A stretch of 64,000 bases of DNA. Source: Rhipicephalus microplus (lineage: Eukaryota > Arthropoda > Arachnida > Ixodida > Ixodidae). Each line of letters starts with the position of its first letter. Positions within the stretch are counted from its first letter, which is position 1. This document shows, piece by piece, positions 1 through 18,432 of the stretch. The DNA is taken from positions 64,838,556 to 64,902,555 of the forward strand of contig NC_134709.1 in assembly GCF_043290135.1 (NCBI RefSeq), given 5' to 3'. The position numbers and the translations under genes were made by a program. The notes beneath the pieces are model-generated. The model saw only the letters and a list, made by a program, of their open reading frames with translations, was not told the DNA's origin and did no database searches.

Positions 1-883
1 AATTGTATATTACAACCCATGCAGAACTTGCTTATGGTTCGGTAACTTGTACTTCTTCGTTTCGACAATATCAGAACGACGCTTACTATCTCGGTTGCAG
101 AATTTAAAAAAAATTCTTTATTCATGGATATCTTCTGCGCCTTTTTTCTATTTAAAAATAATAGGTCACGACGATTCTCCTCATAAATTATCTCCATAGG
201 TATCACTTACTTTTTTTTAGATTAAACAGTCAACAGCCGGGTGGCAAAAAGGTAGCGATGGCGCATGCAAGAATGTTAGTAACGGCTGCAGTTACTATAC
301 CTCTTTCTGTCTATTAACTGTTTACTAACGTAGGTTGTAAACAAGTAGCAAAAAGTTAGTAACAGTGGCAGCTAGTAAATATTTACAAACGTAGATAGTA
401 AACAGGTAGCAGACGGTTAGTAATGGTCAAGACAGGTAGTAAGCGCTGCAGTTACTACCTATTTGCTTGCAGTTGCTACCTTTTTACAAACTTTTTTAAA
501 GAGTGTAGTTGTTTCATTCAACGTGGCGCGATGTCTATGCTGCACATAATAGGTGAATAGCAAAATCTTGACTCACGCAAAGGATTGTGGGCTACGACGC
601 CCGTGTGCATCGACTTCTGCTTCGAGATTCCATGTCACCGTACGGGGATCCAGTGCCGTCTATTTCTGCGTGTTCCGCCCAGCACTCACAATACTGTTTT
701 TTTCACAAATTGCTGCACAGTATTTTGGAGTGCAGTGCAGCTTAGTCGAATAACAAATGCCGTCACTATGAGATAGTTATAATCGTGCGCGCGGTCTTTT
801 TTTTTCATTCAAGATGCAGGGGCCTCCAGACAATTGCATGCTTGTCGTTTTGCAGCAAGGAGTGTTACAGCGCTTGTTTTGCA
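1..883. other. Non-coding stretch, no gene seen
   Basis: I see no convincing coding region or RNA gene here. The sequence is AT-rich at the left and holds a cluster of short related motifs at 236-500, listed separately. Short open frames around 553-776 have no recognisable domain and overlap each other in different frames, so I treat them as chance. Confidence 0.6.
236..500. repeat. Cluster of short direct and inverted motifs
   Basis: The stretch repeats variants of GTTAGTAAC/GTTACTA and AAAAAGGTAGC in both orientations. AAAAAGGTAGC near its left end reappears inverted as GCTACCTTTTT near its right end. The arrangement suggests a decayed foldback or small inverted-repeat element, but I could not define clean ends or a target duplication. 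Confidence 0.4.
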
Positions 884-1260
884 GGGCGAAGCTCCCTGTG
901 CCATGGGTCGTGCGTCCGCGATGTATGTAGTAGTCGTCGTAGTACTAGTAGTGTGTGAGCGCCACATCTCGTTTAGTTCTTAGAATGTCTGCTGGACGGC
1001 GGTACTTCTATATGCTGAGTATATGATGAAAAATGCGAGATGGTGGTACTTGGAGTGGTGACTAGATGGACGCACAGATGGACGGATGAACAGACAGACA
1101 GATACACGAACGGACGCACGGATGAATGCACGGATGGACGGATGGACACATGGACGGTCGCACAGGCGGACGCATGGACGGATGGAAGCAAGAACGAACG
1201 GACGGAAGGGCGCTTCGCCCCACTTATCCTCGTGCACTCCGTGGATATGATGAGATCTTT
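884..1260 (+). repeat. Composite interspersed repeat with GGAC-type minisatellite, uninterrupted copy
   Basis: This is one copy of a dispersed unit seen several times in the window. It contains a leading GGGCGAAGCTCC motif, a module with TGGACGGCGGTACTT, a TATATGATGAAAA stretch, then AGATGGTGGTACTTGGAGTG. A degenerate GGACGGAY array follows (about 1062-1205), and the copy closes with GCGCTTCGCCCCACT and ACTCCGTGGATATG. It gives an uninterrupted comparison for the two copies split by Gypsy elements. Open frames through the array are low-complexity products of the repeat and not genes. Confidence 0.7.
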
Positions 1261-7389
<6,129 letters not shown>

Positions 7390-7519
7390 ACCACTTACGT
7401 TTGGGCGCTCTCGTGGCCACCCCCTTAACTTGGCGTGAACCAAAATTAGCATGGGAGTGTAAGATGGTTTGGCGAATATGACGCGCTGCTCAAGACCTTA
7501 ATAATGTCACAATCCTGTC

Positions 7520-7812
7520 ACGTACGTCGTTAAACACGTCCCGCCAGACAGTGGCACATACCCACGGGCGGGTATGTGTCACTGGTATGCGGGTATGTGC
7601 CACAAGTGATTGACACTTGGTATCTACCCAGGAACGACGAGAACACACAGGGGCAATTTCAACGTGCGAACGTCAAGAAATAACCGAAATCGGTAGCGTA
7701 AACCCGACGAATGCAAAGAATAAATGTCCATGTCCCAGCTGGAATTGAACCCGAGCATTCTGCATGATAACGAAACATTTTACGACAGAGCTACGCCAGG
7801 TCTCGGAACTAC
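7520..7812 (-). mobile_element. tRNA-derived SINE, second family
   Basis: On the minus strand the right end reads like a tRNA head. A box-A-like TGGCGTAGCTCTG (about 7786-7800) is followed some 40 bases later by a box-B-like GGGTTCAATTCC (about 7741-7752). The body to the left contains repeated TGGCACATACCC and GGGTATGTG motifs. This is the pattern of an RNA polymerase III-transcribed SINE mobilised by a LINE. It differs from the family at 18475. The left boundary is uncertain and I saw no clear target duplication. I recall similar sequences from tick genomes but could not check. Confidence 0.6.
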
Positions 7813-10667
7813 TTTTCAAGTAGACGTTAATCTTGGTGAAACGTCAATAGTGGTTGCAGTGCTGCCTACCCAATTTAAAAACATTACACATGTGCTCTTT
7901 TCATACATACGTCAAGTCAGGTTAACTTCAATTGTGGTTAGTTGCCATGCGCGCGAGTTGATTTATGTGGCAGTGTTCAGGGCCAGCATCCACGCGAGCA
8001 TCAGCGTTTCATATCAGCTTCTGGTGTTGCTGATACGTTTGTTCCAGATGGCACGGTTGCACAAGTGCAAATAACTGGTTATATAAACATCTTTAACTAT
8101 TCAACATATATGTCTGTGCGTGCAACGTTTGCACATATATTGAGCGTCATTTCATGACTTGTCACACTATAAAAAAAATGCAACACAGTCACAATCCTTC
8201 CACATGCTTCGCATAACGTCGATTCTCAGGTACGTGGGATCTGCCGAATTTGTTTTTTTTTAATGCTGCTTCACGCAACGTTGTCGCTCTGTGATAGAAC
8301 AAATGTTTGCCACTCGGAATGCCTGTGTTGAACTCCCACTCGAACTTTTTTTATTATTCATTTTATTTATACTATTTCTCTCAATTTTTCTGCCACAGAC
8401 AACGCTGATTTTTCCTTCACGACCGACTAATGAATTAGCGTACAGTTGCTAACGACAGGCTTCGTAATCAAGTTTGTACTGAACGCGTGTTGTGTATGTA
8501 CACGTTATAATTTTAGGCGGCATCTTTTCTCTTGAGAACGGTCAGAGTGCAAAGGTCAACGCACCTGGCTGTATAGAACACTATTGAACAACGCGCTCCA
8601 GACTGCACTGACGACGTTTTCCGATTCCAATTGGTTTAAAATGGCCCGCGCTTCTTCCTCTTACGTTATCCTTATTTTGCGTACCACATTTTAGGCTTAA
8701 TTATTAACTCACCCAGCAGTCCGTCCTTCCAAACTTGTAGAAAAGCACGCATGGTCACAGCACCCATGCATCCTGTCATGTTCCTCTCCGTCTTCTACTC
8801 GTCAAATGTGTACCGCAACAATATTTTAGGTAAGACTGGGTATATTGATATGCACGCACACATGCAAACATGTACATTAGCACACACAAAAATGGTCTAA
8901 CGCCCCCTCCCCCAATTTGCGAAAATTTCTTGCCACGCCCCTGATTGTTTTATTTACCATAACTGTAATTTCGATGGGTTGTGTTTTGATAATTGCATTT
9001 TTATCGCGCAAACAATTCTCCCGTTGTTCATTGTGCTATGGCGATCAATTCATTGGATAAACAGGCATGTAAAGACAGGAGCTTTCTCTCGCACTTCACC
9101 CCACGTAATTTATACCGGACAGGGCCACTCAAGGTTGCAGAAGTGCACCCTGCAAACTGAAGCCCGATACAGGTACCTATTAAAAAGAGCTTTACTGACA
9201 CGACACGGGGGCCAATAAATATACGGCCGCTATGCGAAACCCAGCGCAGCCGATCCAGCACGAGACGAGGAATGGCACTGTGACAAGTCGGAGGCCGCCG
9301 GAACTGCACCGGCTTTTCGCATATCCATTCGTTCAACGCCATTACGCCTGCGGTTCTATTTCCTGGTTACATATATTTCTTTGCTTGTTTTCAAATTCTC
9401 ACAGTAACGCTCTCCCGTCGCAAGTATACGGCTCTTTCTCCTTCTCGCTCGGAGAGGCAGCTAATAAATCGCACAGGATCACAGGCGCTCGTTTAATTAA
9501 ATTTTATGGCCCGCATTCTTGGCCGGAGTAAAGTGCGGTGGCCGTGCGTGCGGACAAGTCGGCACGCAGGGAGGGACTCGCCCGTGGGCGCGCGTACGCG
9601 AGCGTTTTAGAAACGTGGCTGTCCCGAATCACACGTGCTTGAAAAAGTAATGAAGGGTTTCCTACTGAGAGCGCCATCCAGTCAGTATTCACGTGGTGCG
9701 TTATCCAATTCGTCATTACACTTTGCGCTATTATTCTAAATGATATACAGTGTAGGCTTGGGCATATCGATAATACACTGCACCATTTTAGAACGTTGAC
9801 ATTATCATCATCTCGCCTTCTTCATTTCGCATAATGATATGAGTTATGCAAAATCAAGTGTCATTATTCTGTACACCAAGTTGTATACGTGTTTTCGAAA
9901 AAAAAAACCACGTATGTTTTCCTTTTTTGTTACTTACAAATGCGCCTGCGCACGCTTGTTTACCACCTATTTATTGGCGTGGAAGCTAGTGAAGTAAACC
10001 ACACGTCAGTAGTTAGCACTGTATCCATGTTATTTTGTCTACCATCTTGTTCCTAGTGTGCGCTAAAAAAGTAAAATTCTACAGGGGCTGTGACATCCTA
10101 GTTTAAATCATAATCTGTGTTTAGTCTGGTAAGCAGCCTTCTGCCTTCACAAAGGTGTCAGCGAAATTTTAGCACATTTTGTCAAACCCTTAGTTTATGA
10201 TTGAATCATTTTTTTTACAAACATGTAAGTGGACTATGCAAGTCAAGCTGCACTGGCGCATTCGAGAGCCGGGAGGTAACAAGCTGCCAACTGTGCGAGC
10301 GTCAGCGTCACGATGAAGGATTTTGCGTCATGCACCACCATGCGATCGAGGCATTCGATATTCGTTCAGCTTGAGATTGATATTGAATGATTCGCAACGG
10401 CTGAAGCTTTGATAGAAGACAAGCGCTATGCCCCATGCAGCGCATGACGTCACGCACGCAATGGCAAAATGCGGTAATCGGTGGCAGGAAAAGTTTGCGC
10501 ATAGCCGGCTAATTCCATAGGGCTTATTTTGCACTGCTTGCGCCGCATTTCTCATATATGTGTGAATAGGCCCTTCACTTCTATTTCCCACAGCAAACCG
10601 GTTATTACCATGTAATGGCCATTTTAAGGCGTGACATTACCCGCACGATGAGCATTGTCTGCGAACT
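7813..10667. other. Long stretch without a recognised gene
   Basis: No frame shows a recognisable domain. Sequence is AT-rich with scattered homopolymer runs. Open frames at 8979-9531 overlap on both strands and lack any motif. Confidence 0.5.
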
Positions 10668-10905
10668 TCAACAACCATCGCCATCAGCCGGACTACGTCC
10701 ACAGCAGGACAAAGACCTCTCGCATGATCCGCCAGTCAACCCAGTCCTGTATTTTCCACTGCCACGTTACACCTGCAAACTTTTTAATCTAATCGATTCA
10801 CTTAACTTTCTGTCTCCCCTTCGTGCGTTTGCCTTCTCCGGGGATCCAGTCAGTTACCCTTAATGACCAGCGGCTATCCTGCATACGATCTACGTGCCCG
10901 GCCTA

Positions 10906-11313
10906 TGTAAGGGTGGGGGGGGGGGTAAAAGAAAAGAAGAGAAAAGTGAGCCCCGTAACTGTCTCTCAGGAAAAGGACACCTCAACAGTAGCTCACGAGG
11001 GATAGGGGTAGAGAAGGGATTAAAAGGATAGGATTCAAAGGTAGAGAGAGAGAGAGGAAGGAGAGAGCAAGGGGAAGTAAGGAGAAGACAGGAAAGATGG
11101 ACACGGTTGCACGAGTCCGAGGCCGGGTACCACTGGCGAGAGCTCTTGTCGGCGACAGGAGATGGCGTAGGGCTAATCCAGTCAGCCAGAGCTACGCTGT
11201 CGTCGTCGTCGGGAACCGGCGTCAGGAGGTGCCGTAGGACCAACCCAGTCGGCCAGAGCTGCACTGTCATCGGGGATCGCAAGGGCACCACCGGTCGGCA
11301 CGGAATCCAGCGA
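10906..11313 (-). mobile_element. Retroelement-like insertion inside the RTE fragment
   Basis: This block separates two parts of the RTE-like LINE. On the minus strand it passes from a GC-rich segment with an internal duplication (two related copies of CAGCTCTGGCCGACTGG) into a long pyrimidine-rich stretch and ends in a C-run. That layout suits a LINE or SINE 3' end. No clear target duplication was found, so its identity is open. Confidence 0.4.
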
Positions 11314-11483
11314 GACATTTCTTCTTCATGATTTCAACTGTGATATCCTTAACCCCGGTTGGTTCCTTGGCCCACTCTGCTCTCTTTTTCTCCGTTAAGA
11401 CATTTCTTCTTCATAATTTCAACTATGATATCCTTAACCCCAGTTTGTTCCTTGGCCCACTCTGCTCTCTTCTTGTCCCTTAA
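11314..11483. repeat. 85-bp tandem duplication
   Basis: Two adjacent copies (from 11314 and from 11399) share GACATTTCTTCTTCAT, GATATCCTTAACCCC and TTCCTTGGCCCACTCTGC. The duplication lies within the RTE-like LINE coding fragment, so it happened after or during that insertion. Confidence 0.85.
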
Positions 11484-11535
11484 GGTTACGCCTACGTGAC
11501 TCTACTTCCGTCGCTAATTGCATCGCTCACTGCGA

Positions 11536-11696
11536 CGACGCAGCAAACTTTAACAATAAACATGTGCAACTTCACTAGTGCAATCTTGGGTTACTATCGA
11601 TAAGGCACCTACGAGCTTTTGAATCGACAACATCGACAAATGCGTTAATGTTTTAGTGAAGGAGGCGGAATGCCGGAGGCCTGTGTACTGTGCGAT
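11536..11696. other. Short non-coding stretch
   Basis: Nothing recognised. Ordinary unique-looking sequence between the LINE fragment and a diverged SINE. Confidence 0.4.
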
Positions 11697-11803
11697 GTGA
11701 GTGCCAGTTGAAGAACATCAGATGGTCGGAATTCCCGTAGCCCTCCACTACGTCATAATCACATCGAGGTTTTGGGACGTCAAATTTCAGATAGTATTAA
11801 TAA
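11697..11803 (+). mobile_element. Diverged, truncated Ruka-like SINE
   Basis: The plus strand matches the body of the SINE seen on the minus strand at 18475-18715. GTAGCCCTCCACTACG, TCATAATCACAT and GGTTTTGGGACGT are recognisable in order. The tRNA-derived head is missing and several positions differ, so this is an older 5'-truncated copy. Confidence 0.65.
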
Positions 11804-12702
11804 TTCAACAACAACCATTATATTTATTAATTATTGTGAGACACCGCTTCTGCCACGAGACTCCTATTCATTGTCCATCGAGCATGCACCCCGCTTCTCA
11901 GACTCAAGCCATCATTTTGAGTATTTACAGGTGAGTAGATGAAGCGTTTGAAAAAAAAATGGGGGATACTTAAGCTCCGTCTTCAAGAGTTGAACGCGAT
12001 AGCGATATTTTGTCGCGTACTTCAAACACTTAGTGCATGAATTATTGTAGAACTTGCTTTCCAACCACTACGTGGCTTTGAGGGGAAAGGCGCAGCAACG
12101 TGTCTTTTGTAATGGGTGACCTGCTTTACAATAGAACTACTACCGCCTGAAAATTTAACGAAGAGTGTTTAATAAAGAGCAGTGACACAACGTACCTGAA
12201 AGACTTGCACAACATAGAAATGTGTTAGCCTAACGAAAGAAACGGCCCAGCTTCGCTGTTTCATCCGTGTGCCCAAAGTGGAGCTGGTTGAATTTTTTTT
12301 AGGGCCGAAGCTCCTCGTCCTCCGTGCGGCGTAACCGAGAGAGAGAAAAAAAGACGAGGAACTGAGAGAAGAAGAAGCGAGAAAAAAATGAAGGCAGTAT
12401 CTCTCGATTAGTATTATGATGACGCTTTCACATATAGAAGTAAACACAAACTGCAGTTGAGTGAGGATACTATAAGTTGCGCTGTACCGCTACTTTCCGA
12501 TTGGCTGCTGAGCGGGTTGTGCCTGGGTGCGCTAGGAAGGAGTGCCCCTCTCAGTCTCCTAGATAGTCGCCGTACGTGGCGGATCTTTCGTGGGGCATGG
12601 ACGAAGCAGAGCGGCAGGCACGTTGAAGACACTTGCGCTCGGCTTCCTTGACTCGCGTCTCGTCGGTTTTACCCACGCACCGTCTGCATTCTCGAACGCG
12701 AT
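11804..12702. other. Non-coding stretch, nothing recognised
   Basis: No supported coding region. Open frames on both strands near 12414-12650 overlap and have no domain. Confidence 0.45.
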
Positions 12703-12965
12703 CGGACGCATGGAAGAATGGACGCATGCACCGACAGATGGATGGATGGACGCACAGATAGACAGAAAGGCACACAGACGGATAGCATATGGACGAGCAG
12801 ACGGGCGCACAGAGAGACAGACAGACGGATGGACCGACAGACGCACAGGCTAACACACGGACGGATGCACGGATGGATGCAACCATGACGGACGGACAGA
12901 AGCACGGATGGACGTATGGACGCTTCGCCCCACTAATCAACATTCACTTCATGGGTATGCTGCGA
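12703..12965 (+). repeat. Composite repeat copy with GGAC-type array
   Basis: A degenerate array of GGACGGAT/GGACAGAC-like units (about 12703-12925) is followed by the family end GACGCTTCGCCCCACT and a TTCACTTCATGGGTATG variant. Related to the copy at 884-1260. Confidence 0.7.
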
Positions 12966-12969
12966 TTTT

Positions 12970-13262
12970 TTCAGGGGCGCAGCTCCTCGTGGCGTGGCTT
13001 GTGCACGTCCCGTTGTCGTATGTAACCACCGGTGGCCCGAGAGAGTGGTCCTTAGAATGTTCGCTGGGTGGCAGTACTTGTATATGATGAATACATGATG
13101 AAAAGATGTGAGATAGCGGTACTAGGAGTGTTCACAAGATAGACAGCTGGACATACCCAAAAGAGCGGTCCTTAGTATGTCCACTGGATGGCGGTACTTG
13201 TATACGATGAATGCACGATGAAAAGATGTGAGATATCGGCATTTGGAGTGTTCACTATATCG
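12970..13262 (+). repeat. Composite repeat module, tandemly duplicated
   Basis: The array-free module (GGTCCTTAGAATGT, GGTACTTGTATATGATGAAT, GATGAAAAGATGTGAGAT, GGAGTGTTCAC) occurs twice, beginning at 13043 and 13163, a 120-bp spacing. Both copies are uninterrupted at the position where the two Gypsy elements are inserted in other copies. Confidence 0.75.
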
Positions 13263-13441
13263 TCGCGGGTTATAAATTACAGGGGGTTTATTTAAAAACA
13301 CGGACAGTGGAACTTGTAGAGACGCTCTCGGAGAAGGCCGCTAAGATTGTCTTCTTCAGTCGCCTGCGCTGCGCCTCTCAAGCAAATCCGCGTTCTTTGT
13401 TGTCGTTGCTATCTCGCCGCTAAATGCAGCTATGCACGCGG

Positions 13442-13448
13442 CAATATG

Positions 13449-13527
<79 letters not shown>

Positions 13528-13662
13528 GAACGAACGGACGTATGGACGGACGCAATGACGGTCACACGAATGGACGGACACACGGACGGACAGAAGCACG
13601 GACAGACTGACGAACGCTTCGCCCCTCCAATCATCATTCACTCCGTGAATATGCGGTGATCT
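13442..13662 (+). repeat. (GACA)n microsatellite plus composite-repeat end
   Basis: A clean GACA tetranucleotide tract (13448-13524) grades into GGAC-type units (to about 13610). The tract ends with the composite-repeat terminus ACGCTTCGCCCC and ATTCACTCCGTGAATATG. Confidence 0.85.
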
Positions 13663-16315
13663 TTTTGTTTTTCATTTTAAACTCATGCATGCAATGTACA
13701 AAAGTGCTTGTTGAAAAATCCAGCAGATAGGCGAAACTAATCGCCAGGCAACGAACAAGACAAACATAACCGTCGGGCGATATCCTCCCTCCCAAAATTT
13801 CTCGGACTGCTCGCCTGTTGGCGCACATGAGCGCGCACACTTTTACATTCAGAGCATACGCGCGTACACAACACGACGAGCCGGCGTCTCCTGACGTTTC
13901 GTGTCTGAGGCACTCGATTCGACCCGAGCGCTCCCCTCTGTAACCCGCCACTCACGCGAATTAATGCTACGCCCGCATGCAAGCCTCGAAAGCCCTGCAT
14001 TAGAGCGCGCGGCGTTAGAGAAGCTCACCACGTATACCTATACAAACCGACGAGGCAACGGTTCCCGAAAATTTGCATGCGCACTCCTCCGTCGACGACG
14101 TCCTGACCGTGACGTTTTGATTTGGGCGAATGTGAAAGAAATACAAAAAAAAACACTTTGCGTTATAATTCTTCGGTATTGAAGTGCTCGCGTAGTTGTA
14201 ATCATAGTGCGAATGCATGGAAATAAAACACAAACGCTGAATTTCAAAGCAGTGATACAAAAATGTAAATTTCGAAATCAAACCGGTGGTTGTGGGAGCT
14301 TTCCAGTATGCATAGGAAGCTCCAGTCTCGAGTATGCAGCGACAACGGGGAATAAAAAAAAGCCAAGTGGTGCATGAAATGGCGTTTCCTGAACTCCGGG
14401 TTCGCGGTCCGTCGTTTTCTCGCAAAGAATTCGTTCTTTTTTTGGACCTATTGTTCTCGAATCCAAAGTGTAGAGACGAAATTACTATACACGTGTTTCT
14501 AGAAGCATGAGAACGGCAAAAATATAAATTTTTCAAAAGGCGGTGCGGGAGATTTCTTCGTACACGCGTTGGTATACCTCGGATAGCTGCACGGAGAAAA
14601 GGTTCGGCGGAAATGGCGGGGTTTTATTTTTTCGCGCTCAATGTCAGGTTCGTGGCTAATGTATGTGGCGTATTCACGGCTTTCTTTTGTGTTTATTTTT
14701 TTGGCTTCCTCTTCTGCTTTCTTCTCTACGCACGACTTTCTGAGGTTTTGAGTATAACATTTCCCTTTCACCCAAACATAAAAAAGACAAAAGTATTTTC
14801 GGCCTGACTTAGGCAATCATTTCGGCAGCATAGCGATCCCATGTCTTGTACGACAATTTGGCTGTCACTTCCTTTCCGCGTAAAAACGATGGAATCAGCC
14901 GAGGACGATGTAACGCAGACACTCCCCATAGAATAAGTAATACGCGCGTGCATTTGTGCGTTCCCTTTCCCTTCTTTTGCGTCCAATTATAGAATTAGTC
15001 GAGCCACGCATATTTATAAGAGCTTCACCTGAAAATATACGTATGACTCTGTCTTACTCTTTTTCGTTTTTTCTATAGCACCAAATTTAAACTTCACTCG
15101 TCTTCCAGTTTTCCCATTTTGCATTCTAAACCTCGTATGCTGCTCACTGAGCTACTCTTATGGGGCAGTGCTATCGATTATCGCTTTGCTGAAGTTATTC
15201 CTTAAAGCACTGATTTTCCGAGCCACGCGTTGTTATTGATAAGCCGAGAGCGATATCAAGGATTTTATTTCCGCCCGCAGTGGCTCGCTGTGTTGCCTGT
15301 GTGGCGGCGTGCAAAAATCAGTGACGGGCCGTGGTTCCGAAACCCGGTCAACATACTGCCAGAAAGTGTCCTGGAATCTGACATCTCGCGTCGCACGTGA
15401 CACAGTGAACAGCTCAGTCAGAGAAGGAACAACATCAACAGTAAGCAACACGCACAGACGCAGCGCTATGCACATAGGACGTATGACGTTGCGGAGTATA
15501 TATACTAGGGGATTTGCGTGTAATAAACTCTTGTTGAAAGTTAGCGCTGTGTTGTCTTGAATGTGCCTTCTCTTGTCCATGTCCTTTGTCTGCGCTACCA
15601 TATATTATCGTGCTACACATCGTGTCATGAACGATGCTCATCAGTCCATGTTATCCATGGTGTTATCCAATATCCATGGTTATTCTATGACGCAATTAGC
15701 GCTGAAGACACAACACGGGGAAGAAACGCGTTGCACGTGGACAGAATTGCGTTTTTCTCTTACGCGGAGATTGAAAGAGAGAAGGCGAATAAATCAAGAG
15801 TCCGCTTCTCATCGATAGACACAACGTAATTAAATGAACAGACATTTGATTTGACCTAATTTCGTCGTTTATTAACAACAAAGATGTTGTGGGAGACCAG
15901 GGGGAAACAGCTGATCAAGCAGCTTGAGGGTGTCCTAGCCACCCTACACGAATGTCAGCGTACACGATGGCCACAAGGGACGACCAAAAATGCACTCGTA
16001 ATATATTGCACACATATAATCTGTGCGTCTGAAAAAGTGCCGCCATATCCGCGAAGTGAATGAGGATGAGTGGGCGAAGCTCCGGTGGTAAACCTGGTAA
16101 ACCATGAATCCTCCGCACATTTTGCCCACTCGATTTTATTACAACGCTCCCCCTAGCGTACGTCGCCGCACTAAATCGAACGATTGCCTTCCACCAAAGA
16201 CACGTGCCATAGGTGACATCATTCCTATTTTATAACATTTCGCATCTTTCATCATCCGCATCATCGCATCTTTCAACAAGTACCGCCGCCTAGTTTATAA
16301 CATCTTGCATCTTTT
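13663..16315. other. Long stretch without a recognised gene
   Basis: No domain is visible in any open frame; the 173-residue minus-strand frame at 14015-14536 has no motif I recognise. At 15498-15527 a TATATATA tract followed by an AATAAA on the plus strand, in sequence that feels repeat-like, may be a solo LTR or LINE tail. I could not define ends. Confidence 0.45.
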
Positions 16316-16460
16316 CATTGATGATAATAATAATGATGATGATGATGATGATGGTTTGTGGTCCGGCCCTTTGTAACGGGTAGGCAGCTCTCAACTGCCT
16401 TAACCAGAAAAAAAGAGAGGAAAGACAGAAAAGGAGGGAGACGTAGAGCAAAGAGAGAGA
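16316..16460 (-). mobile_element. Retroelement 3' tail
   Basis: On the minus strand a pyrimidine-rich segment leads into GGGCCGGACCACAAACC and then a (ATC)n/(ATT)n tail (16319-16353). This is the layout of a LINE or SINE 3' end. The family is not assigned. Confidence 0.45.
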
Positions 16461-17949
16461 CAGAGAAAAACAAAATGTGACACAGACACACATACACGCA
16501 CAAACACACACACACAAAACGAGTTATCACGTTTGCAACAGCCATCTAGTTTCCTTGCAGACCAGCTGCATCATCAGCTACAAGTACTGCCATCCAGTGA
16601 ACACTGCAAGAACTAAACGAGAGGTGGCTACAAACAGGGGACGCACAGCCCACGCCTTAAGGATCTTCGCCCCTCAAAAATTACGCCATCTCCCGCAAAA
16701 GAGAACCTTGTGTAGGCGCAACGCAGCGGGCGCCAACGCTTACACTGGTGGTGAGGTTGACGCTAGCGCTCATCATCGCGTTGCGCAGGTGTGATACCTG
16801 AGGAGGCGCAAAGCATGCAGTGATAAACCAGTGTTTCTTACTGGAACATGCCAGTCGCTGCTAATTGGCAATGAGAGTGAGAAGATGCCAATTGGACTCG
16901 CAGACCCACAGCCCCGTCTTAGTTAATGCACACGTTGCAAAATTTCATTGTTCAACAACGCACAGAAGAAGTCTCCCACCGGCACAACCTTGGAGCTAAA
17001 AATCCAGTGCCTATTTATACGGGGTGGCCAGTGAATGGTTGTGCGCAGCGCGAGCTGTCGGTGTTTTCAATCAAGAAACTCGCTAGCAGACGCTGCCTGA
17101 GTCGGCGTTGTGATGCATGATATCTGTGGAGTGAGGAAGAGAAGGGGGAGGAGCGCGCATGCGCAAAGGGTGTGTAAACTCCGCGGGAACGGATGCTTAG
17201 AGGAGAGCGAGTAGAAGGGAGGCACATGCGTAGTAAGGGTTAGAGATGCGAAAAGAGGGAAAATTCTGCAGAATGCCTTTTTTTTTTTGAGGCAGTTGGA
17301 CAAACTGGCCAAATTTCGATGTAGAGAACGTATATAAATAAAGCTTAGCAAACACCCATCTTCGAAAGTAAAGTCGAAAAATTGCACATGATACCAAAAC
17401 ATCAAGCGACGGCTGACGACTCGCCATCGACATCACTTAAAGTCATCTCCATCGTCAGCTTTACTTGAGTCTGTGGCGTAGCTTCGTCGTTCGGGTGTGG
17501 TCATGTTGGGAGTGATTTCTGATGTTTTGGTACCCCTTATGGTTCAGTCTCGTCTTTCCCTCGTGCACTTCTGTGACCTGTTGTGGAAGTCTGCTTACAA
17601 AGCCGTCTGCAATCAAATTCTGCAATGATTGGGCTAATTTCTGACGTGTGGATGCACTTCACGGTCGAGGAGACCGGTGGCGGGAAACGGTGACTCACTG
17701 TCTGTAAGCACTGCAACAGCACCTACACATTTTTCAATGCGACATTTCAACACGATGAAGAAAGCTGCGGATGAAACCAGTGATACTCACTCTAAATAAG
17801 CGTTACTTCTGTACATGCAAACATGGCAGTACTCATCGACGCTGCTTGTAGCCATGACGGCGAGAATGAAACACCTTCTTTTTCTACCTGACGTCACACG
17901 GCACGACATATTTTGGCATGTCATACAGCAAGTATACAGATTTTACGCC
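16461..17949. other. Non-coding stretch with repeat scraps
   Basis: Around 16575-16680 lies a piece of the composite repeat (CAAGTACTGCCATCCAG, AACTAAACGAGAG, TTCGCCCCT). At 16945-17000 is a segment shared with 42473-42535 (TGTTCAACAAYGCACAGAAG). No coding region recognised. Confidence 0.5.
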
Positions 17950-18432
17950 ACTGTAAAGAGGTTTATTGGATGAACCAAACGTGCAGGTGGAAGATTCGAG
18001 ATAGCGACAGCACCAGGAAGATGGAGGAGCTCGAGCACCGATCTCGTGGTGCCTCTGCGATGATGCTTGTTGTTCCCTGGTGTTGTCATCATTCCTTCAT
18101 TATAATTGCCCAAATCGAGAAATATGAAGCCATCCTGGCAATCTAACAGGTGGGAACGAGCGGGTCAAAGTACGGCTTCAAGCGGTCCACGTGAACAATA
18201 TCGTGTCCACGCCGACGATGGTCACCGAGCGGCGTAAGCGGTTCAATGGCATAACTGACGGGCGATGTGCGCTCTACCACGCGGTATGGACCATGGTAAT
18301 TTGAAAGTAGCTTGGTAGACAAACCATGTGCACGGGGTGGTACATACAGCCACACAAGGGTTCCAGGGACGAACTTTGCGGCAAGAGGGTGGTCGTCATC
18401 GCGGGCCTTTTTCTGGCGTTGTCCGCCACAAC
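17950..18432 (-). pseudogene. Gypsy integrase C-terminus and 3' end, fragment
   Basis: The minus strand encodes the end of a Ty3/Gypsy polyprotein, from about 18432 to the stop at about 18147. It shows the integrase C-terminal GPY/F-type module: PGTLVWLYVPP, then [14 protein letters not shown], then HVDRLKPYFDPL. Beyond the stop, about 17950-18140 looks like polypurine tract and LTR remnant, including an AATAAA-type signal. Catalytic core, RT and gag are absent. The fragment ends on its upstream side exactly where the 22-bp minisatellite starts. It resembles the equivalent part of Gypsy element 3 at 63840-63960 but is not identical. Confidence 0.75.

Larger units (their letters stand above)
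10668..11535 (-). pseudogene. RTE-like LINE ORF2 C-terminal fragment, interrupted
   Basis: Read on the minus strand, 11535-11315 encodes a segment resembling the region after the reverse transcriptase of RTE-type LINEs (contains VTLRDKKRAEWAKEQTGV). After an interruption, 10905-10668 continues with RWSLRVTDWIPGEGKR and KKFAGVTWQW, typical of the same C-terminal region. Several in-frame stops show it is dead. The part at 11314-11480 is present twice in tandem (85-bp period). Between the two coding parts lies about 405 bp of unrelated sequence. The family call is from memory of RTE proteins; the reading is direct. Confidence 0.6.

Noticed and set aside
7549..7606. Inverted copies of TGGCACATACCC as a transposon end
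   Set aside because: The motifs also occur in direct orientation and lie within the SINE body, so they are internal repeats.
7735..7802. Functional tRNA gene on the minus strand
   Set aside because: Boxes A and B are present, but the sequence between them does not give a convincing tRNA fold and the unit continues into a SINE body.
13347..13659. Asp-Arg-Gln-Thr and Val-Cys-Leu-Ser repeat proteins
   Set aside because: Translations of the GACA array in different frames.
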